A DNA stretch of 64,000 nt, from the NCBI GenBank assembly GCA_902749685.1, contig CACVKW010000667.1, positions 1 through 64,000 on the forward strand, given 5' to 3'. Below are positions 8,351 to 16,048 of the stretch, one piece after another. How positions within the stretch are numbered: position 1 is the first letter of the stretch; each line of letters opens with the position of its first letter. Below the pieces are notes generated by a model. The model saw only the letters and a list, made by a program, of their open reading frames with translations, did not search any database and was not told the DNA's origin. The translations under genes and the position numbers were made by a program. Origin of the DNA: Olavius sp. associated proteobacterium Delta 1 (GTDB lineage Bacteria > Desulfobacterota > Desulfobacteria > Desulfobacterales > JAFDCJ01).

Positions 8351-8974
8351 ATGAAACTGACATCAAAGCTGCCAAATCTCAGCCTTACCATATTCTCAGA
8401 AATGACTCAGCTTGCCGATGCGCACGGGGCTATTAATTTATCCCAGGGTTTTCCGGATTACGCGGTTCCTGAGGAACTCACGGCCCTGGTCGCAAATTAC
8501 ATGCAGCAGGGCTATAATCAGTACGCACCGATGCAGGGCGTGCAACATCTGCGGGACCAAATTGCCGCAAAAGTGTTGGAATTATATGGTGCAAAATATG
8601 ATCCTGCAAGGGAAATTACAGTTACATCCGGTGCGACCGAGGCGTTATTTGCAGCCATAACGGCTGTCGTGCGGGTGGGCGATGAAGTGTATGAGCATAT
8701 ATTATTCGACGGTTGCACCCACCAGCGTATGACCCGCTATCCACAGCTGGCAGAGAGAAGTTTTGTAATCAGTTCCTTCGGTAAAACCTATCATGCCACC
8801 GGCTGGAAGATCGGCTACTGTTTGGCTCCAATCGAATTATCCAGAGAAGTCCAAAAAATCCACCAGTATCTCACCTTTGCTTCCAACACACCCGTGCAGC
8901 ACGCCTTTGCCGAATTCATGCAAAAAAAAGATGGGACCCTGGAAAAAGCCGCGGAGAGGCTGTGTAAAGTTTAG
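8351..8974 (+). pseudogene. Methionine-type PLP aminotransferase with two in-frame deletions
   Basis: The 207-aa frame matches the class I/II aminotransferase group of E. coli YbdL (about 386 aa), but two blocks are missing. N-terminal residues 1-117 are normal (INLSQGFPDYAVP, YNQYAPMQGVQHLR, TSGATEALFAAI). The text then jumps from VRVGDEV straight to YEHILFDG; in relatives about 90 residues lie between two DEV sequences, including the conserved NTPHNP and the PLP-binding aspartate. The Schiff-base lysine region SSFGKTYHATGWKIGY is intact. A second jump in AEFMQKKDGTLEKAAERL removes about 65-70 residues before the normal C-terminus. Both joints sit at short repeats (GATGAAGT; an A-run). The protein could hardly be an active aminotransferase. 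Mis-assembly is the alternative. Confidence 0.8.
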
Positions 8975-9013
8975 GAAGGAGCGGGAACCAGCGATAGAAG
9001 GAAATTTCCACAG

Positions 9014-9042
9014 GACCGTGAGCCTGTCGAACGGCTTGTCGA
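9014..9042. repeat. GAGCxTGTCGAACGG short repeat, copy 1
   Basis: CCGTGAGCCTGTCGAACGG closely matches CCCTGAGCTTGTCGAACGG at 44037-44055. A second half-copy, CTTGTCGAACC, follows directly. Such TGAGCxTGTCGAA sequences are common small intergenic repeats in many bacteria. Confidence 0.45.
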
Positions 9043-9046
9043 ACCA

Positions 9047-9070
9047 TTTGTAATTTGGTGCTTGAGAATT
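9047..9070. repeat. TTTGTAATTTGGTGCTTGAGA repeat, copy 1
   Basis: The sequence from 9047 is nearly identical to that from 32563 (TTTGCAATTTGGTGCTTGAGA), downstream of tex. Both lie just after the 3' end of a plus-strand gene. Confidence 0.45.
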
Positions 9071-9219
9071 GCGTTTTTATTGTATCGTTGAGCTCTTTGA
9101 GAATCCCCCTCCCAATGGTAGGCGCTAGGTGCCGGTTGTATAGAAATCACTGACAACTGACTTCTCCCCTAACCCGGACAAGCCGGAGCCAAACAGGTTG
9201 ATACGGCGTCGCTGGGCGC

Positions 9220-10842
9220 CTATTGCAGCCAATACGGATTAATCATGTCTTCAAATATGGTCATGGCAGCCTCAGCGCCCTGGCCGGAAGCGGTTACGAT
9301 CTGCTTGTAGCCGCCTTCAACATCGCCGGCTGAATAAATACCGGGCACATTGGTACGATGTTTGCCGTCATGTTTGATATAGCCGTCTTCATTTATTTCC
9401 AAACCCATCATTTCCGCGAGTTCGACGGCCGGTGTATATCCGATGGCGACAAACACGCCGTCGGTTTTAAAGGTGGATGTTTCACCTGATTTATTGTTGA
9501 CGATCTGAATTTCCTCAACTCGATGCTCCCCGCTGATTTCCTTTATTTCAGTATCCCAGAGCACTGGAATGTTGTTGTCGGAGAGTTGCTTGGCTAAAAA
9601 ATCCTGAGCTCTTAATTTGTCCCTGCGATGGATCAATGTGACATCAACGCCCATGTGAAACAGATGTAAAGCTTCGGTTACGGCGCTGTTTCCACCGCCC
9701 ACCATCACCACTTTTTTCCCTTTAAAAAGGGGCCCGTCGCAGGTACTGCAGTAACTCACTCCCCTTCCGGAAAGCCGTGATTCACCGGGTACACCCAAAT
9801 GACGATGGATGGCACCGGTGGATAAGAGGACGGATTTTGTCAAAAATTTTCTACGATTGGTCAGCACGGTTATTGGATTTCCAGTTTGCACATCTACCAC
9901 AGCTTCTCCCTGAAAAATCTGAACGTACTGCAGGGCATGACTCACCATGATATCCACCAGTGTTTTACCGCCAACTGAAGTAAATCCCGGGTAATTTTCA
10001 ACAATCGGTGTTGTCGCGACCTGACCACCGAGGGCTTCGCGTTCAACCACAGCCGTTCGCAATCCGCTGCGGACAGCGTAGATACCGGCCGTCAGTCCAG
10101 CCGGACCCCCGCCGATGATGACCAGATCGGTTTCCACCACTTCGGCATCGCTGTCCGGTATGAAAACAGTCTGGGGCTCCAATTTTTGCAGCGACGAAAT
10201 GAAAACTTCTTCGGGTTGGGCGCCCTGTCCGATTAGAACATCATTGGCGAACGCCTGCGGCACGCTTTGGGCGGCATACTGGGTGGCCAACTCCGGCGCA
10301 GACTGGATGTCGATGATTTCCAGGGAAACAGACTCGGGCATCTCAATGGCCGCTTTCACGGCATTGACAGCCTCCTGCGGACAATAGGGGCAGGTCGGAC
10401 TGACAAAAACCTTAATGTTTCTCGGAGAATCAATTTTTTTAACAACATTAAGAGACTGGTCACTGAGGTTGCTTTGGCCGAGCCCGACCAGAATCAACGT
10501 TTCCAGCAGTGTGCGTGCCTCCTCGCCCATGGGTGCACCGAGCCATCGAATGGAGTACCGTTCCGGAGCGATCAGCAAGGTCGGAGAACTCGTAATATTG
10601 TATTTTTGGGCCAATTCATGGTCCAAATCATACTCCCGCATGGTTATTCTGTCGCTGAGTTCTCTAAAGGCCCTGATAACCTGCCGATTGGCCTGGGTAA
10701 AAGGATCTTCAAGCCCCTTGGCTGTAAAAAGCAAAAGCGGGATATCATTCGGTAGTTGTTCAAAAGTCGCTTTTAGCTGATTCAGGTAAGCTTGACTGGC
10801 CATATCACTCTGGGGGGCCTCTGTATCTACTGTATCTTGCAT
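9220..10842 (-). CDS. AhpF-like reductase: two thioredoxin folds plus thioredoxin reductase
   Basis: A 540-aa flavoprotein disulfide reductase with the domain order of AhpF. Residues about 20-125 form a first thioredoxin fold without a CxxC. Residues about 140-222 form a second with CPYC at 151-154. Residues about 237-540 are a thioredoxin-reductase module: FAD motif GGGPAG (243-248), redox pair CSTC (364-367), NADPH motif GGGNSA (381-386), and the FAD-binding GIYSAGDVEGGY near the end. Electrons would pass from NAD(P)H through FAD and CSTC to CPYC and then to a partner. No ahpC or thioredoxin gene is adjacent, so the partner is unknown. The start is supported by AAGGAGTTATTAAGATG. Confidence 0.9.
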   Translation of the reverse strand: MQDTVDTEAPQSDMASQAYLNQLKATFEQLPNDIPLLLFTAKGLEDPFTQANRQVIRAFRELSDRITMREYDLDHELAQKYNITSSPTLLIAPERYSIRWLGAPMGEEARTLLETLILVGLGQSNLSDQSLNVVKKIDSPRNIKVFVSPTCPYCPQEAVNAVKAAIEMPESVSLEIIDIQSAPELATQYAAQSVPQAFANDVLIGQGAQPEEVFISSLQKLEPQTVFIPDSDAEVVETDLVIIGGGPAGLTAGIYAVRSGLRTAVVEREALGGQVATTPIVENYPGFTSVGGKTLVDIMVSHALQYVQIFQGEAVVDVQTGNPITVLTNRRKFLTKSVLLSTGAIHRHLGVPGESRLSGRGVSYCSTCDGPLFKGKKVVMVGGGNSAVTEALHLFHMGVDVTLIHRRDKLRAQDFLAKQLSDNNIPVLWDTEIKEISGEHRVEEIQIVNNKSGETSTFKTDGVFVAIGYTPAVELAEMMGLEINEDGYIKHDGKHRTNVPGIYSAGDVEGGYKQIVTASGQGAEAAMTIFEDMINPYWLQ

Positions 10843-11059
10843 CTTAATAACTCCTTCTGCTGAGGTTCTATGGCGTTATTCCATAGCTGTTTTTTTAGCG
10901 CATCCCGTATAATTCAGTCAAATACTTTAAGGCCGGGATCACCCTGTGTCAACTCAGATTGTAAGCATACTGATAATGTAAGAGCCTAATTGACTTATTT
11001 GGCTACAATGCTGTCGCAAGGATAAAAATTAAAGCTTCTCAAATCCGATTTCCAAAATT

Positions 11060-11749
11060 TCATTTTGCGCCCTTTTCAAGCAGCGCCCGGGCAATTTTAA
11101 GATCTTCTTTATTGGTAATTTTAATATTGCTCCGGCTGCCGCGAAGTATTTTTACCGCCGCCCCCAATCTCTCGACCAGCGACGCATCATCGGTGCCCTG
11201 ATAGCCATCTAACCGGGCCTGGTCGTGGGCCATTTTGATCAAATCAAAACGAAACGCCTGGGGCGTTTGGGCCAGCCAGATTGCATCACGTGCAATTGTG
11301 TTAACAATATTCCCGGATTTATCGACCTGTTTTAATGTATCATAAGCCGGGATCCCCAGGATACAGGAACCAAATTTTCTGGCACCGTTTATACAGGCGG
11401 CAATTTGATCATGCTGCACAATAGGGCGCACCCCGTCATGGATAATGACAATACTGCAACCCGGATCAATGTGCTGCAAGCCTCTGTAAACAGACTCCTG
11501 ACGTCGTGAACCACCGGCGACCAGGCTGACGTGATCAACGAGTTTTATGCGGTCGAGTATGTTTTCACGGCAATAATCAATATCATCTTGCGGAATGACC
11601 AGATAAATATGGCCGACCAGATCACAGGTGGCAAAAACGGTTAAGGTATGAGTTAATATCGGAAGACCCCCCACCTGCAGATATTGTTTGCGCAACGGGT
11701 CCTGCATCCGAATCCCTTTACCGGCGGCGACGATGACGGCAGCAACCAT
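11060..11749 (-). CDS. ispD: 2-C-methyl-D-erythritol 4-phosphate cytidylyltransferase
   Basis: Third step of the MEP isoprenoid pathway: CTP plus MEP gives CDP-methylerythritol and pyrophosphate. The nucleotide-binding start AAVIVAAGKGIRM with downstream KQYLQVGGLPILTHTL, the HDGVRPIV motif (base and magnesium contacts) and TDDASLVE are all present. At 229 aa it has normal length and no fused IspF domain. It follows the HPr-domain gene by 44 nt on the same strand and may be co-transcribed with it; ispF is not in the window. Confidence 0.95.
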   Translation of the reverse strand: MVAAVIVAAGKGIRMQDPLRKQYLQVGGLPILTHTLTVFATCDLVGHIYLVIPQDDIDYCRENILDRIKLVDHVSLVAGGSRRQESVYRGLQHIDPGCSIVIIHDGVRPIVQHDQIAACINGARKFGSCILGIPAYDTLKQVDKSGNIVNTIARDAIWLAQTPQAFRFDLIKMAHDQARLDGYQGTDDASLVERLGAAVKILRGSRSNIKITNKEDLKIARALLEKGAK

Positions 11750-11793
11750 GATGACACCTTTCAGTTGCCTGATTCGTTTTCGCGGAATCAGGT

Positions 11794-13104
11794 CTACATT
11801 AAGTACCTCAACTCCACCGGCAGCGGTACGCCTTTGCCCATGGTATCTTCGCCATAATTGACTCCGGCCAGGGTTTCAATGTCTTTTAACGTTCTGGCAT
11901 CACCTTCGAAAACCACTTCCTTGAAGTTCTCCTTTTGAATTTTACCACCCGCCCACTGAATATCCAGCACGCTGCTGGCATCAAAGCGGTCCTCACCAAC
12001 ACACAACTCCACCTGCCCCCCGTAGTGTTGCACGATCTTGGCAACCAGCAAACTGGGTCGGGCGTGAAATCCAAGTTTTTCCGGAATACCGACTTTGATT
12101 TTGGAACGCTCGATGTTTTCATTGAGAATTTCACCGGACAATTCCTGGCCGGTTGTCAGAAAATGACAGGCATAGAATAAGCCGTAATTAATGGTTCGAT
12201 CAAGAAGAACTGACGGATTGATCAAGTAGGATAATCGCTCTTGGACCATCTTGTAGGTGTTTTTGTAACCGGCCTGGTGCAGATGACGTTCATAAAAATG
12301 AAGCAATCGACCGACCATTTGCAGCAAATGGAACACAACTGAAAAAAAGCCGCGCAACTGTTTTAATTTACGGTTGCCAAAACGAAACCCGCCATGGATG
12401 ACATTCGTGTCAAAAGAGGACTGCAGGTTGTGCAGCAACATTTCATAGCGCCTTATTTCCACTTCGTTGACCTTATCGGGTACGATGGTCACAAGCTCCC
12501 CGTCATCATACGGCTCATAAAATTTAAGTTGATCAAAATCCTTGGTGATATTGAGGAATTCACTGGCAATTTTAACAATGTTCCGTTTTTGGAGATCTTT
12601 ATCTTGATCATCAATATCATAGTGAAGAAGATCGATGGTGGTTGTGCTTGGAAAATCATCAGCCTGAAAATGGTCTTGCGGAATCGGTATGTTGCGAAGC
12701 CGGGCCTCTTCAACAATGACGGGCGCCATCTTTCTCAGCGATTTGGTCAGAAAATCGAGGGTCACATATCCTTCTTTTTGAAAATCGCTGTATTCCGGAA
12801 GATCATAGAATAAAAGGCGATTGGATAAATGTTTTTGAAAGTTAGCCCCCAGGCTCAAATGTCGTACGGCCGCCGATAGTTCTCGATAAAAATACCAGTC
12901 CTTGTTATTTTTGGCGCCATGATAATCCAGAAAATCCTCTAGTAGCATGGAAGTCGAAATCAGTTTCGAGTAAAGCATTTTGGTGAACGTATTCTTGGGG
13001 TCCTCCGCACTGGATAAATAGAGGCAGCATTTCAGATAATCATGCGAGAAAAAACGGACTTTTTTGTCAAACGAGCTATCGCTGGTGTTTTGTGAATTTT
13101 CCAT
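11794..13104 (-). CDS. Large helical protein with a C-terminal HPr domain
   Basis: About 436 aa, starting at the ATG at 13102-13104 (a TTG three codons earlier is possible). Residues 1-330 are charged and mainly helical, without a recognised domain. The last about 100 residues resemble the PTS phosphocarrier HPr: KLGFHARPSLLVAKIVQHYG matches the phospho-histidine loop (GLHARPA in HPr), with the histidine near 347, followed by a Ser-containing SSVLDIQWAGG in the place of the regulatory serine region. No Enzyme I or EII genes are nearby. It may be a non-transport PTS-like regulator or adaptor; that function is inference. It lies between rnpB and ispD on one strand. Confidence 0.75.
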   Translation of the reverse strand: MENSQNTSDSSFDKKVRFFSHDYLKCCLYLSSAEDPKNTFTKMLYSKLISTSMLLEDFLDYHGAKNNKDWYFYRELSAAVRHLSLGANFQKHLSNRLLFYDLPEYSDFQKEGYVTLDFLTKSLRKMAPVIVEEARLRNIPIPQDHFQADDFPSTTTIDLLHYDIDDQDKDLQKRNIVKIASEFLNITKDFDQLKFYEPYDDGELVTIVPDKVNEVEIRRYEMLLHNLQSSFDTNVIHGGFRFGNRKLKQLRGFFSVVFHLLQMVGRLLHFYERHLHQAGYKNTYKMVQERLSYLINPSVLLDRTINYGLFYACHFLTTGQELSGEILNENIERSKIKVGIPEKLGFHARPSLLVAKIVQHYGGQVELCVGEDRFDASSVLDIQWAGGKIQKENFKEVVFEGDARTLKDIETLAGVNYGEDTMGKGVPLPVELRYLM

Positions 13105-13114
13105 AGATTGCAAC

Positions 13115-13255
13115 CGATATAGAGGTTCAGAGTTTCACGGTTCTGGGTTCAGAGGTTCAGAAGACAGATGACAGAGCACAGACTACAGATGACAGAACAC
13201 AGATAGAGAAGGCCATTCTTATCCAGTATCCAGCATCCAGTATCAATTATCCAGA
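13115..13255. repeat. Stutter repeats: GGTTCAG, ACAGATGACAG and ATCCAGT types
   Basis: Three degenerate short-period repeats follow one another: GGTTCAGAG units (13120-13160), ACAGATGACAGA/CACAGA units (13160-13206), and ATCCAGTATCCAGC units (13217-13252). GGTTCAG units recur at 36341-36367 and 36494-36540, and TGGATACTGGATG units near 56170. They fill the gap between rnpB and the HPr-domain gene. Confidence 0.5.
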
Positions 13256-13262
13256 AAAAAAA

Positions 13263-13657
13263 TGGCCGAAGCAACCCGTAAGCCGAATTCTGTTCCCGGA
13301 TCAGGTTACCCTGAGCCGGGCAACGATCATTCATCTATGGATGCCGGTTGCCCGACACCTCTTGCGACCTACCCGGAAGCTTGAGCGGGCCGCCCTCAAA
13401 CGCTTCCCTATTTGGTCTTGCACCGGGTGGGGTTTGCCAAGCTTCCCCGGTCACCCGGGGAACTGGTGCGCTCTTACCGCACCATTTCACCCTTGCCTGG
13501 CACCAAACCGGACGGTTCGGCGCCGGGCGGTATACTTTCTGTTGCACTTTCCTTCGTGTTACCACGACTTCACGTTATGAAGCACCCTGCCCTGCGGTGT
13601 TCGGACTTTCCTCCGGATCTGCCTGAGATCCAGCGATCGTTTGGGTTACTCCGACCG
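13263..13657 (-). ncRNA. rnpB: RNase P RNA, bacterial class A
   Basis: Catalytic RNA of RNase P, which trims tRNA 5' leaders. On the minus strand the conserved GGAGGAAAGTCCG follows soon after the 5' end, and ACAGAA(T)TCGGCTTA lies near the 3' end. The two termini form the P1 helix: 14 nt at about 13644-13657 pair with 14 nt at about 13264-13277 using only Watson-Crick and three G-U pairs. Length of about 395 nt is normal. All ORFs across this stretch are spurious. Its 5' end overlaps the stop codon of the upstream zinc-ribbon gene by about 10 nt, so the two are probably co-transcribed or the promoter lies inside that gene. Confidence 0.93.
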
Positions 13658-14383
13658 TTCATCCTGATCTTGCCAGTAAATGATTCTGAAACAACTGGGA
13701 CAATATTTCAAGCTGTCGCATCGCTGGAGTTCATTGTAAACCTGGGGCGGAATATTCATATTGCATCCCTGACAAACCGCATCCTGAACGGCAACAATGG
13801 CCACCAGATCTCCCTGTTTAGCTTTCACCTGGCGAAATAGTTTTAGCAACCCGGCATCCAACTGGGCGGCAATCGCAACACGCCGAGACTCCAGCTCAAC
13901 TAGGTTTTCTTCATGTCGTGCAGCGTCTCTTTCAATGGACTCCTTTTGCCGGTTAGATTCATCAACTATCTCTGCATAGTGCTGTCTCCGATCTTTGATA
14001 GCCGCTTCAGCCGTTTCGATTTTCTCCAATAACTCCAACATCTCATCTTCCAATTTGGAGTTGGCGGCTTGTATGTCGTCTATTTCCTTAAGGGATGACT
14101 GATATTCTTTGTTGGTTTTAACCGACCGCAGCTTTTCCTGACTCTTTTGGATTTTGCTAAGGTTCAATTGGACATCGGCTTCAAGCGCACGGTACTGTTT
14201 GTTAAAACCTTCAATTGCGGCTTCATCATCCTCAACGCTTTGGATAAACTCCTCCAGCTGCTGCTCAAGGCTGCTGATCCGGGCTGGCAACTTTTTCAAA
14301 TAGGCGTTGAGTTTTGCGGCCTCAATTTCGATTTGCTGAACCTTAACCAGCGTGTCAATCTGTTTTTTTGCGACAGCAGTCAT
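13646..14383 (-). CDS. C4-type zinc-ribbon protein with coiled coil (DUF164 family)
   Basis: A 245-aa protein of the HP0958/CT398 zinc-ribbon family. Residues about 10-185 are a long antiparallel coiled coil (heptads such as LQQLEEFIQSVEDDEAAI). Residues about 195-240 contain a four-cysteine zinc ribbon, CQGCNM...CDSLKYCPSC. Homologues have been linked to flagellar or secretion-related RNA or protein binding, but no such genes are here, so the role is open. It starts 3 nt after the Nif3-like gene ends and its stop lies in the 5' end of rnpB; the Nif3-zinc ribbon-rnpB order is often seen in Desulfobacterota, from memory. Confidence 0.88.
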   Translation of the reverse strand: MTAVAKKQIDTLVKVQQIEIEAAKLNAYLKKLPARISSLEQQLEEFIQSVEDDEAAIEGFNKQYRALEADVQLNLSKIQKSQEKLRSVKTNKEYQSSLKEIDDIQAANSKLEDEMLELLEKIETAEAAIKDRRQHYAEIVDESNRQKESIERDAARHEENLVELESRRVAIAAQLDAGLLKLFRQVKAKQGDLVAIVAVQDAVCQGCNMNIPPQVYNELQRCDSLKYCPSCFRIIYWQDQDERSE

Positions 14384-14386
14384 TAT

Positions 14387-15481
14387 TTATAATACCGTAA
14401 AGGGGTCCTTTTCAATGTCACAGGCCTTAACATTGAGATTTTTTTTTAAATCAGCGAATATGTCGCTAAGCCGTTCGGTCAGCACACTAACGATTAAATG
14501 CTCTGAAGCAAAATGACCGATATCGATCAGCCCAAGATTGGACGCTTCAACATCCCTGGCATCATGATAGCGCAAATCACCACTGACGAAAACCTGGGCG
14601 CCGCAAGCAAAAAAATCAGCCAGCAAACTAGCTCCGCTACCGCTGCAAACGGCAACTTTCTTAACCGGCAATTCAGGATCACCTGCTAATTTCAAATGCC
14701 GAAGGTTCAGCTTTTTCTTAATGTTCCGGGCCAGGAATTTAAAATCCACAGCAGATTCAAGGGTACCGACCCGACCGATACCCGTCCCCTGATCGGGAGC
14801 GATCAGTGGACCAACATCATACCGGATTTGATTTTCGGATTGAAATTCAGCCAGGGCTTTCGTCACGGGTGCCAGATCGCCCGTGACAACTTCAATCTCG
14901 ATTCGAATTTGATCCTCGTATAAAATTGTACCGGTCGGTCTATGGGCAACAATTCCGTTGACCGGCATCAAAGAAGATGCGCCCTTAATCTGCTGTCCGG
15001 TTTCAGTTGGCGGTTGAAAAAGCAACCGGGTAATTTGTTGTTCAGCTTCCCGGGGGGCATGAATAACGATCTTGAACCGTTGAGGTTCTTTGGCCCGGGC
15101 CAGGGGCTTAAGATCGTAAAGTCCGATACGGCCGGCAAGAACATCGTTGATCCCGCCCCGAGCGCTATCCAGATTGGTATGGGCGGTAAATATGGATAGG
15201 TGATGCCGCGCAGCAAGATCTATTATGGATCCCTCAGGAGTACGAAAATCTAAAAATTGCAGGGGTTTGAATATTAGTGGATGATGGGTGATAAGCAAGT
15301 CGATATTCTGTTGACAGGCGGCGTTCACGACTTGATAAGTCGGATCCAGCGCAACCCAGATGTTTTTAACCGGTCGCCCCGGATCTCCCACCTGCAACCC
15401 GACATTATCCCACTCTTCCGCCAGAGCTGGCGGTGCGATGCTGTTAAGCACATCAATTATGTCGCATACTGTCGGATCCAC
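14387..15481 (-). CDS. Nif3-like dinuclear metal centre protein (YbgI/YqfO family)
   Basis: 364-aa Nif3-family protein that in known structures forms a toroidal hexamer with two metal ions per subunit. Metal-ligand motifs are visible: LLITHHPLIFKP (His pair, about residues 60-71), FTAHTNLDSARGG, and the C-terminal GHFASEHLIV with a His and a Glu. The middle (about 130-230) carries the PII/CutA-like insert of the longer YqfO type. It has been annotated as GTP cyclohydrolase I type 2 in places, on weak evidence. It heads a run with the zinc-ribbon gene and rnpB. Confidence 0.9.
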   Translation of the reverse strand: MDPTVCDIIDVLNSIAPPALAEEWDNVGLQVGDPGRPVKNIWVALDPTYQVVNAACQQNIDLLITHHPLIFKPLQFLDFRTPEGSIIDLAARHHLSIFTAHTNLDSARGGINDVLAGRIGLYDLKPLARAKEPQRFKIVIHAPREAEQQITRLLFQPPTETGQQIKGASSLMPVNGIVAHRPTGTILYEDQIRIEIEVVTGDLAPVTKALAEFQSENQIRYDVGPLIAPDQGTGIGRVGTLESAVDFKFLARNIKKKLNLRHLKLAGDPELPVKKVAVCSGSGASLLADFFACGAQVFVSGDLRYHDARDVEASNLGLIDIGHFASEHLIVSVLTERLSDIFADLKKNLNVKACDIEKDPFTVL

Positions 15482-15506
15482 GATTTCACCATTTCCCAGC
15501 CCGTAT

Positions 15507-15537
15507 TAAAAAAGCGCGGGTCTCATATACCCGCGCC
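15507..15537 (-). terminator. Intrinsic terminator after tRNA-CAU
   Basis: On the minus strand an 8-bp GC-rich stem (GCGCGGGT/ACCCGCGC, 15514-15536) is followed by six T residues (15508-15513). It lies about 170 nt after the tRNA and before the Nif3-like start, separating the two units. Confidence 0.85.
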
Positions 15538-15708
15538 CTTATCATGAATCATTATGGCCGAATCGTATTGCCACCCACAGCCACCTTTTAGAGTAAATAT
15601 CCACGCCCGGAGCATGTGGCTTGTTAAAAATTTTCATAAGGGCTTGTGCCAGTTACAAACTTTTAGGCCTTCAGCCCGTCAGGCGCATCGAATTTGCTAT
15701 TAATGGAG

Positions 15709-15781
15709 TGGGCCCACCTGGGATCGAACCAGGGACCTACCGGTTATGAGCCGGTGGCTCTGCCAGCTGAGCTATGGGCCC
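15709..15781 (-). tRNA. tRNA with CAU anticodon, probably tRNA-Ile2 (elongator Met possible)
   Basis: A 73-nt cloverleaf with acceptor arm GGGCCCA/TGGGCCC, discriminator A, D-arm GCTCAGCTGGCAGAGC, anticodon loop CTCATAA and T-loop GGTTCGATCC. CCA is not encoded. The CAU anticodon could be Met or lysidine-modified Ile2. C4-G69 and C5-G68 pairs, which TilS uses to select Ile2 in E. coli, are present, so Ile2 is favoured; that is inference. Confidence 0.9.
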
Positions 15782-15794
15782 GTTATGCGCAGAA

Positions 15795-15823
15795 TCTTTA
15801 TTCTTGTGCATTTTCAGGCACAA
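15795..15823 (-). promoter_or_regulatory. Candidate promoter of tRNA-CAU
   Basis: On the minus strand a weak -35 TTGTGC (15818-15823), a 17-nt spacer and -10 TAAAGA (15795-15800) would start transcription just upstream of the tRNA 5' end. The two boxes also form a small hairpin (CTTGTGC/GCACAAG), so this could be coincidence. Confidence 0.35.
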
Positions 15824-16048
15824 GATCCGCCTTGGGGAACAGAACCAATCTTCATATAATTAAGGATTTTCGAATGAAGATTTAATATTTTAGAACACCC
15901 CCTGTCAATCAAATATAACATATTGAAAATTGAAATCTTATAGGATTCTATCTACTTTATTACCGCCACGATCATGAAAAATGCAACATCACTTGTTTCA
16001 AAAACAGAATTCCTTAATTTTTCAATTTTCATTTATAGCGGGTCCGGA

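Noticed and set aside
13335-13626. Several overlapping ORFs of 76-142 aa on both strands
   Set aside because: They lie inside the RNase P RNA gene, whose conserved sequence and P1 helix explain the region.
15694-15885. 63-aa plus-strand ORF containing HLGSNQGPTGYEPVALPAEL
   Set aside because: It is read through the tRNA-CAU gene on the other strand; this peptide is a well-known false product of tRNA antisense.
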